NCBI RefSeq assembly: GCF_032854445.1 | Contig: NC_088303.1 | Location: forward strand, 10,237,501 to 10,301,500 | Direction: 5' to 3' | Source of the DNA: Liolophura sinensis | Lineage: Eukaryota > Mollusca > Polyplacophora > Chitonida > Chitonidae | DNA length: 64,000 nt | Part shown: one piece after another, positions 11,660 to 25,035 of the stretch | How positions within the stretch are numbered: position 1 is the first letter of the stretch | Layout: each line of letters opens with the position of its first letter | Notes under the pieces: model-generated | What the model was told of the DNA's origin: nothing | The model's input: the letters and a program-made list of their open reading frames with translations, nothing else | Database searches by the model: none | Made by a program: the position numbers and the translations under genes

Positions 11660-11970
11660 CGCGCTAGCGTAACTTAATGCCTCAGGAGTCTCTCACGAAT
11701 TTAGCTGTGAGTTCAAGTCCTGCTGATGCTGGCTTACTCTCCGGTCGTAAGTGGGAACTTCTGCCAGCAACCTGTGGATGGCCATGGGTTTCCAGACATG
11801 ACAGCCACACTTCACATAGACACCTTAGCGACCATGCAGTACATGGCCAATCAGCGTATCGGCCAGGGAGTATTTGGATTACTTATATCGACGTTATGAG
11901 AGTGCGTTATGAGATATTCCTGAGTGCGCCGTAAAACACCAATCCAATAAATAAGTAAATAAATAAATTC
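11660..11970 (+). repeat. SINE, diverged, near full length
   Basis: From GCGCTAGCGTAACTTAATGC through GTGAGTTCAAGTCCTGCT, CTCTCCGGTCGTAAGTGGGA, GCCAGCAACCTGTGGATGGC to ATTCCTGAGTGCGCCGTAAA ACACCAATCC and an AATAAATAAG tail. Unrelated sequence (about 11795-11890) replaces part of the middle. Confidence 0.85.
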
Positions 11971-14900
11971 CTAACTCAGGAATATTAGTGGACGACACTT
12001 TATCATGCGCAAACAGTCCTTTGTGCGTCCTTGATCATTTGTTATCACCAATAATTCACGAACAATAACAGCGGACAGTGATGCGTTTCGATCGTTAGGC
12101 ATGCACATGTAAGCCTGCCGGTGCAAACCCAACAGAGTGTGATGATGGGCATGGCTTGTCTTGAGTAGTTATTTCAAGGTATGTTTATTATACTGGAAAA
12201 GAAAAAAGAAAGAAATACATATAATACTGAAAGTTAACCCAAACTTTCTGGCGACTCCATGGTCTGGTGCTTTCGTTCACTCGGACTCGCCACCCAGACA
12301 GAGGTCACGTCTTTACTGGAGCACAACCCTCTAGTACCGGCACTCTTCACTGGACAGCATGCAGCCAACTGTGTCCGAGCAGTGGTGAACGAAAGGCCTT
12401 ATTAACATGTACACCGTATTTACATGTATCGCCACACTTCCTCTTACAACGGAATGCAGTCCCTACAATCGGTGTGAAGTTTGTGGAAGAAGAAGGCTTG
12501 AGCTATCAGGTATAGCCAGTGGGTCAGACACAGCCACGGTAAGCCAGGCACGCCCCATACAGCCCCACTCTGACAGACAGGTGCGGTGTAACATGGAAAA
12601 GCTCTACCGGTAGGCCTGTTGTTGTTGTGCCAAAAATACTTGTCTTATTCGGGGATCGGGGAATTAAGAAGCTGAGGCGGCATTAGTTTGCCCAGTTAAT
12701 ATGTACCAGCTACACCCTGCAGGTGCATTATAATTTGTTAAGGTCTCTGTTGCCTATTAAACGGAGAAAGTGACACACTACACGGTAGGCTATTTTAGCA
12801 TGTAGCTTCTTGGACAGAAACACGGCCATTGGTTCACAGTATACTTCATTTCAAGCTGGAACAGTATTTCCCGGCTAATATTTTAAAACGTGAGGTATAA
12901 CAACGATATCTGGTATCCGTGTAAATACAAGGAGATGATATATATACTGGGTTTTATGTACTTCTGTGGGATTTCGGACTAACGTGTCGTGACAAACGGA
13001 GGACAACCTTATATGACATACCAGTGATCTGTCCTACAATTTGAATAAGCCAGCGCAGAAGCTATAGCAAAATTCTAGGGCTAACTTTTACAGTCTATAA
13101 ATGCTAGCTCTAGAATCTTGCTAACGAGCTAAGGTACTGGCTATTCAAACGTCACTACTCCCTGATACTGACAATAAGGGTAATTTAAATTCAGTTGAAA
13201 AGAATTACTCGCAAGGATTCACTCATCCTCACCCCCCCCACCCCCAAAAAAAGAAAAAAAAAAAAACAAGATCTGTAACGTATGACATCAGAATAACACT
13301 AGAAATTAAAGTAGATCCAAAATAAACTTTGAAATAAAATCCCCAACCATGTCAAAACATAGCTACGGAGTCCTAAAAGCTACAGACAAACGTTTCTCAC
13401 TAATAACTATATATTCTGACTAAGGTCTAACCATGAGATGACAGTGAGGTTTACAATGGGCCTGGCCGTCTACACAGGTCAACTCCAGTATTTTTAAAAC
13501 CACGTCATTCTCATCTGCCACGCTGCAGTACTTGAGAACTGCCTGTAGGTTTGCATGTACGTCTTGGCTTGAGCATAACTAGGTCAGAAACTGAAAAGGA
13601 CAAAAGACTACATGGCTATAGACCGACTTTTATCTAGGAGATAGCTTTTTAATAAACAGAGCTCAAAGAGACATGTAAGGATTAAATGAAAATAAAATAA
13701 AAAATACAGCATGCAGATCCAGTCTTATATAATTGTCTTCTTTTAGGCTCAACTGCAACAGCGAAATGTGAGACATTATTCGAATACCTGTACTTTATCC
13801 AGCCAGGGTAGAACTAAGACGAGCTATATATGAGTTAGGGCTAAAGGCCTTAATTTTGTGTCTCATACAGGTATGAGGACGGCTGAGATCATTTGGAATC
13901 TTATCTAAGATAAGTTTATACATCTATATCCATAAGTGTATTATTTGGTTGAATTTTCAAGGTTATACTTGTTTGAGGTTATACTATAAGTCGACGGAGA
14001 TTGTGTTGGCGTTCCTCGTCGACTAAAAGGACATCTTAGGGCTCTGGAAGTATAATTTGCAAACAACCCCCTACATATAGATGGGATAATAGCATAGCCC
14101 ATAGTATTGCATGTATGACTGGTCAATTAAGTCGGGCCCCGGCTTTGAAACTCGAGGGACCCGGCTTTAAAATTTAGGGTTAAGACAAAAATTTTCTCTG
14201 TTTCTTTTTTCTTTTTCTTTTCTTATTTTTCTTTTTCTCGTCTAAATATTTTTCTTCCAAAATTTTTTTCTCTTCCAATTTTTTTTTCTAGTACAACATT
14301 ATTTTTCAGCATGGCACCTTTACAGTTCCGTACATAGCAGTATGGATGTGCTTATAATCCCCCTAATCAGACGTTTGGCTTGTTACTGACAAACTCCCAC
14401 ACACCTTAGACTACGCAAACGGCGTACTCCTTCGACCGGTTATTGTCACTAAGGCTCCACAGCAGTGATAGCAAGGGATTCTACAAATTCCCTGTCGGCT
14501 GTTGAATCCTCATCTCAAGCGTACTCGCGATTCAAACGTCGGGAATAAACACATCCCGTTTCCGTTGTATGTAATAAGACTGTAAATTGTTAATGTATAA
14601 GGCCATTACAGTGTCATAAATCGATGTGAGTGTGTGTGTCATTTTTAAAGGCTAAAGACTGTCCAGAGAATATGTTTGTTAAGAAAATCAGCGAAGCAGT
14701 TCATCAATTTGCTGCCGCTTTATATTAACTGGGAAAATTGTTAAAATTGTATCTCTCATGAGAAAAGAGCATTTCATTTCTTTTGGATACCAACACTACC
14801 CTGTCTTAATTTTAGACTTTTTACTCTGTATAGTCTATATACAATTTATGTATTCTCCATTTTACAGTCCGGGTTAGTAATTGTTTTGCCATTGCTCAGC

Positions 14901-15092
14901 AAAACCCAGATGTAATTAGACTTAACTCGACAAGCGAGAGACACTGAGTGATAACCTGATTTTCACACATGATATATTCTGTTTACTGATTCACTGAACC
15001 ACTTAAGCGTAGGTTAAATTGTTCAACTGAAGCCACGCCAACAACATACTTAATCAAAATGTATCTTGTGTGTCTTGACATTAAGGTGAAAA
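11971..15092. other. Spacer, no gene supported; C/A and CT-rich low-complexity tracts
   Basis: Low-complexity tracts include CCCCCCCCACCCCC followed by poly-A (13231-13267) and a long CT-rich stretch (14187-14292). One protein-like short frame at 12250-12408 is discussed in the findings. Confidence 0.45.
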
Positions 15093-15099
15093 TAGCTGC

Positions 15100-15552
15100 T
15101 GAAAAAGCACTGGAGGTCTGAACAAGCACTGTAGTACTGAACAAGCACTGAAGTACTGAACAAGCACTGAATTACTGAACAAGCACTGTAGTACTGAACA
15201 ACCACTGAAGTGCTGAACAAGCTCTGTAGTACAGCTCACCAACCATTGCAGTGTTGAACAACCACTGTAGTGATGAACAACCGCTGTAGTACTGAACAAC
15301 CTCTGTAGTGATGAACAACCGCTGTAGTACTGGACAACCACTGCAGTGCGTCACAAACACTGCAGTACTGGACAACCACTGTAGTGCTGAACAAACCACT
15401 GCAGAGAAGGACAAATTGCTCTAAAATCACACTGCAGTGCGGAACAACCATTGTAGCACTGAACAACATCTGTAGTACTGAACAACCACCGCAGGGGGGA
15501 GCAGTCACTGAAGTAGTGAACACCAGCTGTAGTAATGAACAACCAGTGTTAC
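15100..15552. repeat. 21-bp minisatellite, about 21 copies
   Basis: The unit is close to GTAGTACTGAACAACCACTGC with substitutions. Because the unit is a multiple of three and poor in stops, open frames arise in several frames on both strands with a 7-residue period (CSVLQWLF on minus). These frames are repeat artefacts and not genes. Confidence 0.93.
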
Positions 15553-16020
15553 TGAGAATCCTTGTCGTAGAAAACAACTACTGTATTTTGTACTTTGCTC
15601 TAGCAATTGTACATCTTTTTTTTATCATTTGTGACACGAAATAAGAGCAGAGACCCTACATAGGCTTACCTGAGGCTTCATCCTCGTGTTGCTAGTTCAA
15701 TTGCTAAAATCAACAAGTTGAAGTGCACACTACTAATCTGCTACTTCCTCTTGTACGCGGACACCATGTGATAGCATGCGATACTTTGTGACTGTGTGAT
15801 CAGACAATGGTCGAGCTCTCCGAAATTTACACGTGTGTTTGTGGCTGTCGAAAGCAGTTAAATGTAAAAGTATTTATAGTACATTGATGATGTGTAAGGT
15901 CATAAGACATTAACACAGGGATATAACTTATTTCAGTTGATATAATTGATATTTGTATTACTTTCTAAATGCTGCAGTAAATGGTTTAGTGTTCGACTTA
16001 CCACACCTTTATTCGCTGGC

Positions 16021-16291
16021 AGGGGCCTCCGTGGCTCAGTCGGTTAGCGCGCTAGCGCAGCGTAATGACCCAGGAGCCTCTCACCAATGCGGTCGCTGTG
16101 AGTTCAAGTCCAGCTCATGCTAGCTTCCTCTCCGGCCGTAAGTGGGAAGGTCTGCCAGCAACCTGCGGATGGTCGTGGGTTTCCCCCGGGCTGTGCCCGG
16201 TTTCCACCCACCATAATGCTGGCCGCCGTGGTATAAGTGAAATATTCTTGAGTACGGCGTAAAACACCAATCAAATAAATAAATAAATAAA
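16021..16291 (+). repeat. tRNA-derived SINE, intact reference copy
   Basis: The best copy in the window. The A box TGGCTCAGTCGG (16032-16043) and B box GAGTTCAAGTCC (16100-16111) mark a tRNA-like Pol III head. The body follows: AACCTGCGGATGGTCGTGGG, CCATAATGCTGGCCGCCGTG, then AGTGAAATATTCTTGAGTAC and a (AAAT)n tail. The 3' end (AGTACGGCGTAAAACACCAA) is presumably what a partner LINE recognises; that is inference from other SINE/LINE pairs. Confidence 0.93.
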
Positions 16292-19200
16292 TTATTCGCT
16301 GGCTGTTTTCCGGGCATATTTAGGCGTAATAACATCGGTGAAATTGTTAGACACAGTACTTTTCTCATGTGAAGTATAAACAACTGTCGTAAGATACCCG
16401 AAATTAACATGTCTTGCAAAATGTTTCTTTCTGTTTTTGGCGTCATGATGTGATGGATTGCCCTTTTTTGGCTTTATTTCAACAAACTGGTGTGAAATTT
16501 TGCACTCACGCAGGGCATGCATATGTATTAAATAAGAAATGAAGCAATGAATTTGTGGTAGGTTTTCTGGTTGTATGGATATGCAGATACATATATGAGA
16601 CATAATTTTAAACTGATGAACATCAGCAAAATTGGAAAGCATAGTGAGGCTTTTAACTGTTTGTGCCTAAAACTATGCACTGTTTTTCTGTGTCTTTAAG
16701 TTACAGTCATACAAATTTGCGTCGCAATCAGAAATACGCTGATAGGCTCCCATTGGGTTCACCCTAATACGATTCCCTGGGGATGCTGGTTTGTTTATAA
16801 ACCCTACTGTGTCAAACCGTAACGTTTTAAAGATGCATATGGGTTAATTTCGCCGTCGGCTGATGTGACGACCAACACTGTTTTACTCCGTGTACTATCG
16901 GCTTTTTTCGGTCGATTTTTTGGGGCGCTGAAAGTCTGTGCTATCAACACTGTAAGTACTCCTGTTATATTACGCTTCGATGTCTCATTGTAGTATAGAC
17001 TGACTTTAGTGCCCATATACATACACTATATGTATATTGCTGCCTGACCAGAAAGGTGCACCAAAGACACCAGGCCTAACACCCCACCAGCTGGCATTTT
17101 AATTGTGCTGTCTCACTAAAACGGCGGCCAAAGAAAATATATATATGATGCGAAGTCTTAGAATGAATAATTGCTAACTTAAGTGTCCGTGTTTAAAAGG
17201 TACACGCAACGCTTGCTTTTTATTTCGTAATACAGAGTATAGGATGTGGCCCAATATGTAAAAGTACAACAAAGCTTCTCATCTTTCATTTTGAGGCGCA
17301 AAAATGGCTTAAAGCTACATTTTTGTAAGGTGTGAAATGTTCCGCGTTCCCAGTGTGTTCATCGATGACGTCATTTCCGAATATTTCTGATCCTTGACGG
17401 GAAATATGCATAAAATAGAAAGGTTATTAAGCAATATAAAATAAGCCTCAAAAATACAGAAAATTTAATTTATTTATCATATCTTTCTTACTTTTCCTGA
17501 GATAAATTGTACGTTGTACTTGTCTTCTTTAACAGGCTTTAACTTTCTGCTTGAAAGTTGTTTCTTGTTTCAGTGTTGAACCTCATAATTAAGAATATGT
17601 GATTACAGCACTGTTTAAAGAGCAATTGTCTTGTTGGCTGGGAATCTTTAATATGTATGTTTACTGGGAATTTTTAATATTTATTTTTTATTTTAAAAAA
17701 AAATTTAAAAAATGGATTCTGTTTCATTAAATTTGACAATTTTTTTAGAATATGTTTTTAACATTATGACAATGTTCTCAAGAGGAATCGAAATGATAAG
17801 TTACAAAATTCTTTTTTGTGTGTGTGTGAGAGAGAGAGAGCATCGCGGACTGCCATTTCCAATTCAAACCTTTAACTTACTCGTACAACTCATAGCACTT
17901 ACAACTTGTCATAATACCAAAAGGCAGTTTAAATCATACATGAGTGTGAAGCACAAGCGAACGTTCTTGGTATTGTTACAACTCCTGTCATACCAGAAGT
18001 GTACATCGTGGATCGTGTTGAGAAACAAGCGTTCAGAAATTCTCAGTCTACGCGCAATCCAGTGTACATTTCTATTTATATGGTAGATATGGGGAAATTG
18101 GCAATTTTATTACCGTGGTACCTGCGGAACGGCACAACGCATTGCCATCTACTCATGTATGTGTCCACCAAAAATCAAAACTGCACATGCCAAACAACTG
18201 ATGCTGTAGCTCGAGCACGAGGTCATGCCTCGTCATCTGGTTTCCATGGCAACCTGGGAATTAATCCACACTTTGTCACCTCTTACACAATTTGAGCTGC
18301 ACAAACGACACGAATGCAGTTCAAGCGGGTGCGGATGGACGGATATAGCAACAATTGAACAAACCCCGTGGCGTCCCTACATACCGCCCGGGTTTGAACT
18401 CCGAACATTGCACAGAAGTGTCGGACATTACTACTACTACTATATTTTCCGGACTGGCAGTGCCTGCTCCTGCCATAGACGCGTAGTGGTCGAAGACCGC
18501 CTTCTAGACATCAGATCAATATTTCGACCGGGAGAAACGATGCAGCAATAGGTACATCAGCATAATACATCCGCTGGCTAATTCATTTTCATTTAAGTGC
18601 GCATGCGTGTACAGCCAGCTAACAAATCGATGTGACGAAGCTGAGTTTGCCATGGACCTGCATCTGTAGGTGACGTACTCTTGCATGATTGTATGCCGGT
18701 ACCACCTGATGGCGGATAGTGGTGATGGAAAAAGGATTGAACTAGAGCTGATGCGTTAACGGTGTTGGGGTGATTAAGGGAAGCTATCGGTGAGTGTTCT
18801 CCGCATTTGTGCGTTCTAATGTATCCGTTCAACCCCTCTTTGCTTAAATCCTACCCATAGAGGTTGGTGAAAGCCAGGGTCGATTTGACATATCACCATA
18901 TGGTAGCTAACCACCCCCGTCTTCCTTAATAAGGCCTAATCACGTGTTATTACAGCGGTGTGGTTATCGTGTGCTTTTAGATTTGGGTTTGTCAACTACC
19001 AAATGACCGGACATCTCTGGCTATGTGGATTTGGAATCAGAATTTGCTAGATGAGGCTGTATATTATCCGTGTTCGTACACAAGTGTTATCCTGTGACAC
19101 ATCAATGATATACCAGGTACTCGCTATGAGAAGAACCTGTATGATCTGCGTTGTATGCCCCTATGCTTACAACCGCCAGACATGTGTATCATCAGACCAG

Positions 19201-20129
19201 GAAAAAACGTCCTATGTAATACAATGTACCTAGTCTCATGCTGGACGAACTAGTAACCTTTTAGATTGTATCTAATTATCCTCTACTAGGGCTGCACGAT
19301 AATTGCAACGCTACTTCTAATATCATGCTATGCGCAATCTCTTTTTCATTGTGGCATATTTCTTGCCCCCGTGATACTTCCATATGATGAGCTTCGATAT
19401 GTCTGTTTTCCTGAGAAAACAATACATGTACCCAGGTTGTCTCTGGCGCAGTGAGCGGTAAGTTCGAAATCGTTTTAAACTTTTCAAGACTGGATCCAAT
19501 TATATGTTTGTTCTGAACTGATTTTTCAACTCCTATAACTGATGTTAAAAAGTGATCTTCAGTTCTAAAGTTGGCACAAAGATATGTTTGGCATTGCGAT
19601 TTACTGACTTTATGTAATCTATTGCAGATGCATTATCCTCAACATGGATTTATCGACAGTGCATGAATGCAGTTAACATTCCAACCCTATTGCTGTATAT
19701 CTCTTTTAACGATGTATGTGGGATATTTCCTCAGAATTCTGTGTTGCTTATTTGAGTTCATAACTGCAGTGTTCAGTATTGCGGGAGATGACTTGCATCT
19801 ACTTTCAAGACATTTACAGATAGCAAAACGCTACACATAATCCTGAGTGGTAAAGTATACATTAACTAATTAATTAATTAATGGACGAGATTATATACTG
19901 AAAATGAACATGTGTTATATGTACGTATATTTGAAAAAAATACCACGTTCATGACATCTGTTCCATCTATCTATGATTACACCTCCTCAAGCCAGATAAC
20001 AACGGCTGCATTATTACGCTTCAAGCAAATATTGTTATACACATAGCTCATTTGAGAAGGGGTTTGTACAGTACTCATGTGATTGTTTCACTCGTATGAA
20101 GGCGGTCACATTAGCAGAGTTTACAAAAA
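16292..20129. other. Spacer, no gene supported
   Basis: A short (TG)n(AG)n tract lies at 17818-17841. Open frames such as 16292-16642 minus, 17712-18086 plus and 18225-18551 plus have no family motif, repeated start logic or splice partners. Confidence 0.45.
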
Positions 20130-20205
20130 GTGGTTTATTTATTTCTGGTTTATTTATTTATATAATTGGTGTTCAACGCTGTACTAAAAATATTCACACC
20201 CTCTT
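20130..20205 (-). repeat. SINE 3'-end fragment, diverged
   Basis: TTTATTTATTTATATAATTGGTG TTCAACGCTGTACTAAAAATATTCAC matches the antisense 3' end with several substitutions; the core is not recognisable. Confidence 0.6.
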
Positions 20206-22626
20206 CCACAGTCAGCTTAAAATAAACTAGCGCCTCCCACCAGGTACAATGTACCTGACAACCATATTGACTTAACGCCATGGCCCAACGAATGAGGATT
20301 CTAGTCAGTGATCTCACTCGATAGTAGCCAATTGGTTACAAAGCCAGTGCCTTTTCCTGGGCGACTATGGCGGTCTTTACAAAAAAGATCCAAACCACAG
20401 GGAAACATATCGCTTTTTGCTGTAACGCTGCCGTGTGTGTGCACTGCCTAACTGTTAAATAAGTACACATACATACAAACACTGAAGTGAGTCGAATAGG
20501 ATCACACAGAATTAGCGCCCTTGAGGTCACTCTCCCACTTAAAAGATGTTTTTATAGGGGATAGCTGTGGCGAGGTGGGACCTCCAAGGCAACTGCTAAT
20601 GGCAAGTTTCCGATCAAACATGACATAACTAGTTGAAAACCGAACTTTAAGACAGATTGTAATTTTGTAAACTTATTCGGCGAGCCAGGATAAACGTTAT
20701 GTATATTTAATATGCATTTGGAGGTAGGTCTAATTTAAAAATTATGGTCAAAATACAACAAACAGCGTCGGCGATTCCATAAAATATGTACAAGGCTTAC
20801 TGAAAAACATAGATTGCATGTAAGATCTGTCGACATTTCTACGACTCCCAAAGTCTGATATCACGTGTTTTTACATTCTGTCGCCTAGAAAATATTTGTT
20901 ACTGTCATGACACCACCTATATACTGCCTGCTTAGACAGGCGAGGCCCCACTTCTTATCACCGTGTTAATGGGACAGTTCAGGCTGTGTACCGGTATAGA
21001 GAAGAGCTTGTCATTTACATAGAGACAGCAAATGTTCAGAACGATTCAGGTGTTTTCTTATGTTATATTGTTCTGCTGAATATACTCTGATTTTGATGGA
21101 AATATCGCATGTCTGCCATTGTTCCCACTGTTTGACACGCCAATACAGCAGAGCGTTCTATAACCAAGTCTTACACCTCGATCACACATTTGACTGGGAA
21201 GACAACCAGAAAACATCTATCTGCAGCTGTAATGATTGTGTGTCTCGCGTTCATGATGTACTGACAAATATTTGTTGAGGTAAAGTCGATTGTCCAGTAT
21301 ACAGACAGGTGCAGTATCAGAGTTTCTGACATATGCTGTCTGTACTACATGGAGGGTGATTCTTCACATTGCTGCTGTTCCGCTTAACGAGGTGTCATTT
21401 TTAGTTGTGTGAGTTGTCCAAGTCCGTCTCGTCATAACAATTAACACAATTGAGTCAGTGAGTTAAAAATTACAAAATTTATATCTGCATGTTTCAAGTA
21501 TGTCCCAAACTAATTATAGCATTTTAAATTATATCGGATTACCTCATCACTTATTAGCTTACGTCACTTTTTGGTTTCCGAACGAAAATATCTTTAATAA
21601 GAAAATTTCGTATAACGTCAGGAGGTGAAGTAACTGACGCTTTGCTCTCTGTCTCTCTCTCAATGGATGACATGGCGCGTGCTGCTGAATTACCTCCGTG
21701 GGTTTGTCTCTGAAATGGGAACGGACGTATTTCACGCATGTCTACGTATATATACAAAATATACGTATTAAACCCAGATTGTACATGTAGACTAACGATG
21801 GTACAGTTCAGAGTCCACAAAACAAGCTCACATATATACTCGAGAAATCATATGTACCGACCTGTCGAATTTACGATTTCCAAGGATGAAATAGGTTGCC
21901 ATGTCTCTGATAGGCCTGTGCATTTTTCTGGATGCTATAGCTCTCCGCACTTACGTTTCACATTTGCTTCTTCTCTAATGTAAAATAGTCTACTCAGAAA
22001 GATAAGGAAAGTACCTTGGGACCTCAGATAAACCAGGTGTGGTGACCCGTGTGGTCTAAAAACCCCACTGTAAAATTCAGACATTCGAATGTATTTTAGT
22101 TTTGTTAGTTTATGTAGTTTACTTTACACACGGAAATTTATTCCACTTTCCACATTGTTTCAAATTTTGCGTGATATGAATTGAGAAAATCTGCATTTAA
22201 ATGTCTTTTCTAAGTAAATTTGAAAACTATTTGCCCATTTTTGTCGAGAGTTTTACCACCCTGGATTGGCCAGGTAATTTCACTGTTACTGTACAATACA
22301 CCAGACTAATTAATACACCACTAAATGAATGTGGCTACTGCCTCATGTAATTCATGACTGGCAAGTTTTCATCGATTGCCTGCACGAGAACAATCCATGC
22401 ATCACGAGAGGAAAGTGTAGGCCATTCTGTGCGTGAAGTTAACCTTGATGCTGCTGGACTGCCCTTGAGAAAACGCCAAAGGGCGCTTCCACCCTGAGAT
22501 GGGTTGTTTTGTTACAAACCTGATGTTACCTTTGTACATATATATTTACTGGGTATAATACGGGTTAGTGCTTGTTGCTAGACATTTAAGGGCGTGTACG
22601 TGCATAGGGTCTACCCGTAGATCGGA
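20206..22626. other. Spacer, no gene supported
   Basis: Nothing recognisable beyond scattered short open frames. Confidence 0.45.
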
Positions 22627-22745
22627 AGCGACAATGGCCTAGTGATTAGCGTGCTATAGGTCAGCACAAGATAACCCAGGTGCCTCTCACCAATGCGGTC
22701 CATGTGAGTCCAGTTCATTCTGGCTTCTTCTCCTGTTGTACTCTC
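22627..22745 (+). repeat. SINE 5' (tRNA-like head) fragment
   Basis: CAATGGCCTAGTGATTAGCG through AACCCAGGTGCCTCTCACCA ATGCGGTCCATGTGAG to TTCTGGCTTCTTCTCC matches the head; the body and tail are absent. Confidence 0.8.
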
Positions 22746-25030
22746 AACACATATTAATTTACAAATTGGCAAGGACAAGTTGTGAGGTATACGCCAACCT
22801 CATCTGATATTACGTCAAACAACGTTTCGTAAGGACTACTTACACATCTATAAATTTCACGTCTATCTTTAATTCAGGTGAAAGATATGGCCAGTTCAAG
22901 GCCAAAAGAAGATTGTTGGATAGTCATAAAGTCGATGTCATTCGTTGCACCATTTGTTTGGTTGGTATAGAACTAGATTGCGTTAATCATTTAGCCATAA
23001 CAGGAGTTTTAAAATGGAAACCTTGTAATATGTATTCGTTAAGTAGCATGTATCAGGTGATGATCCTGTCATCCTCAAGGTCTTGCCATTCGTTAAGTAG
23101 CACGTGGTCAGGTAATGACTCTGTCATCCTCAAGGCCTCACTGGCTAGACGGCTCCCTGGATCATCAGTCTACACACCTGGGTACAAGTAACGGTGCTCA
23201 CCTGGGTACAAGTGAGGCTGCGATTGGGTAGAGATAACGGCTACATGTAGCATATCTGGTTACCTGCTCCATGTTTCAGTGTGGGAACTGATGACGGGTT
23301 CCACATACATGTATGCTTGGCTACTAGCTGTATGTGTAAGTGTAGGAAATGGTAACGGTTCCATATAGCATTAGCCACGTGCTACATATCTCCATGTGTG
23401 AATGGTATGCAAGGTTCCATCAGAAACTTCGATTTACCGAAGTCGAACGTTTGTAATCCTGCCGCAACCCAAGCTTATGCTCTTATTTCTGTGTTTGTCA
23501 GTTGACAATAAAACGAATTCCGTTTCATTTTCAATGTAATCGATGTGCCCTTTTCTTTCTAAATCACGAATGTCAAGATCTTTGATTTAATACTATGCTT
23601 AATGAAAGCAATTAAAATTGTTTGAAATTGAAACTATATGTATGGACAGTTTTTGTTCATGCAGTGAAGATAATGTCTGCATGCTGAAAAATGCATGCGC
23701 TAAGACTGATGACACACCTGCTGCAGCAAACCCTTTTGGAAGCCATTATGACATTTTGTTATCGCCGATGGAGCTTACTTATACTGAATGGGGGATGGGA
23801 AATATGCGGCTTACCTCATCAAATCGGGAAACAGGTGACGATTGTTGAGTAGTCAGAAAAAAGAGGCGCTATATAATATAATGACATTTGTAATGCCAAT
23901 GTAATATTACAAATATCCATCAGAAAAAATGCATTGTGGGTAGGTACACGTGTATGTGAAATTTATACCAGTTCGCTCCCAATATACCATATACGAGCAT
24001 GATGTGGGGAATACTGAAGCTAATGGGAAACGGGGCAAACGCAATCTAATGCTACATGCAGTTGTCGTATGCTTCTAGACAATACAATTATGATGTTTTA
24101 AACAAGGTGGATGGTAGTCGCCCAGACCAAAGCTCAGGTTATCAGTTAACCTGTAGGGATAGAAGAGCAAGTAGTTTCCTCCAATCCTTTATTTCCACTG
24201 TACACATCGACTGTTTGTTATACAGTGGTTAGTATTCACACAACTGTGCAGTCAGGAATAAGATAACGCGACTGACAAACCTTCTGGTATAAGGAATGTG
24301 TTATCGTTTGCGATGTCATTGGTCAGTGTCAGTGACACCTTCAGTGGTTCGGTCAACTAGATTTAGGAAGGCACAGACGCAGAAACTTATAAATGAATAA
24401 ATCAAATTATATTTCTATTTCAGAGTGCAGAAAACAAAAACATCGGTTTTAGATTCTAAGTGGATTACCTGACCTGCGTCGTAATAAAACAGGTGAGATA
24501 GATTCCTACATCCTGCAACTTCATTACCTCCAAGACTGTCACTCAAACTGTAAATTCTCAGGTAAGGACCAGATAAACGTCCTCTGTGCGAGACATTTCT
24601 AACCTATGGGCGGGAATATCCTTCCTAAGATAAACACCCTGCAAAGAAAAACGCATTACAACAGATAGACAAAGAGTTAAATCAAATGGCTCGACAGTTT
24701 CGACATCACACTTCTTCCACTGTTACGTGACATTATCTAGGGTAGCGTAGAACCAGTCTTTAGAGTCAAATACAAACGTGCTCCTTTTATATTATTATAA
24801 TATTAGATCATTGCAAAAAGTGACCTATTTAAGATAATCTCTGCTCTAGTGTGATTTTAAGATCATATCCCCAACGAAGAAAAAGTGTACGTTGCTGAGA
24901 CAGTGATTTGTTTTGGACTATTTCAGGGGTTAAACTATATACTGGACAACGTTATTCTTTGGCTTATCCGTTCTGTGTTTTGTGTTGTAGTCGTATCTTT
25001 AAATGAAGTTTTTTATAGTTTAATTTTCAG
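22746..25030. other. Upstream flank of the plus-strand CAT; short local duplications only
   Basis: CGTTAAGTAGCA..TGTCATCCTCAAGG is duplicated (23037-23082 and 23091-23136), and CACCTGGGTACAAGT occurs twice (23175 and 23199). The non-coding first exon of the CAT at 25036 should lie in or beyond this stretch but was not located. Confidence 0.45.
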
Positions 25031-25035
25031 ACATC

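Noticed and set aside
16032-16111. True tRNA gene
   Set aside because: A and B boxes are spaced too widely for a tRNA and the sequence continues as a SINE; other copies show the same head.
16292-16642. 116-codon minus-strand frame next to a SINE, considered as transposon ORF
   Set aside because: No transposase or DNA-binding motif; adjacent sequence upstream is full of stops; no inverted ends found around it.
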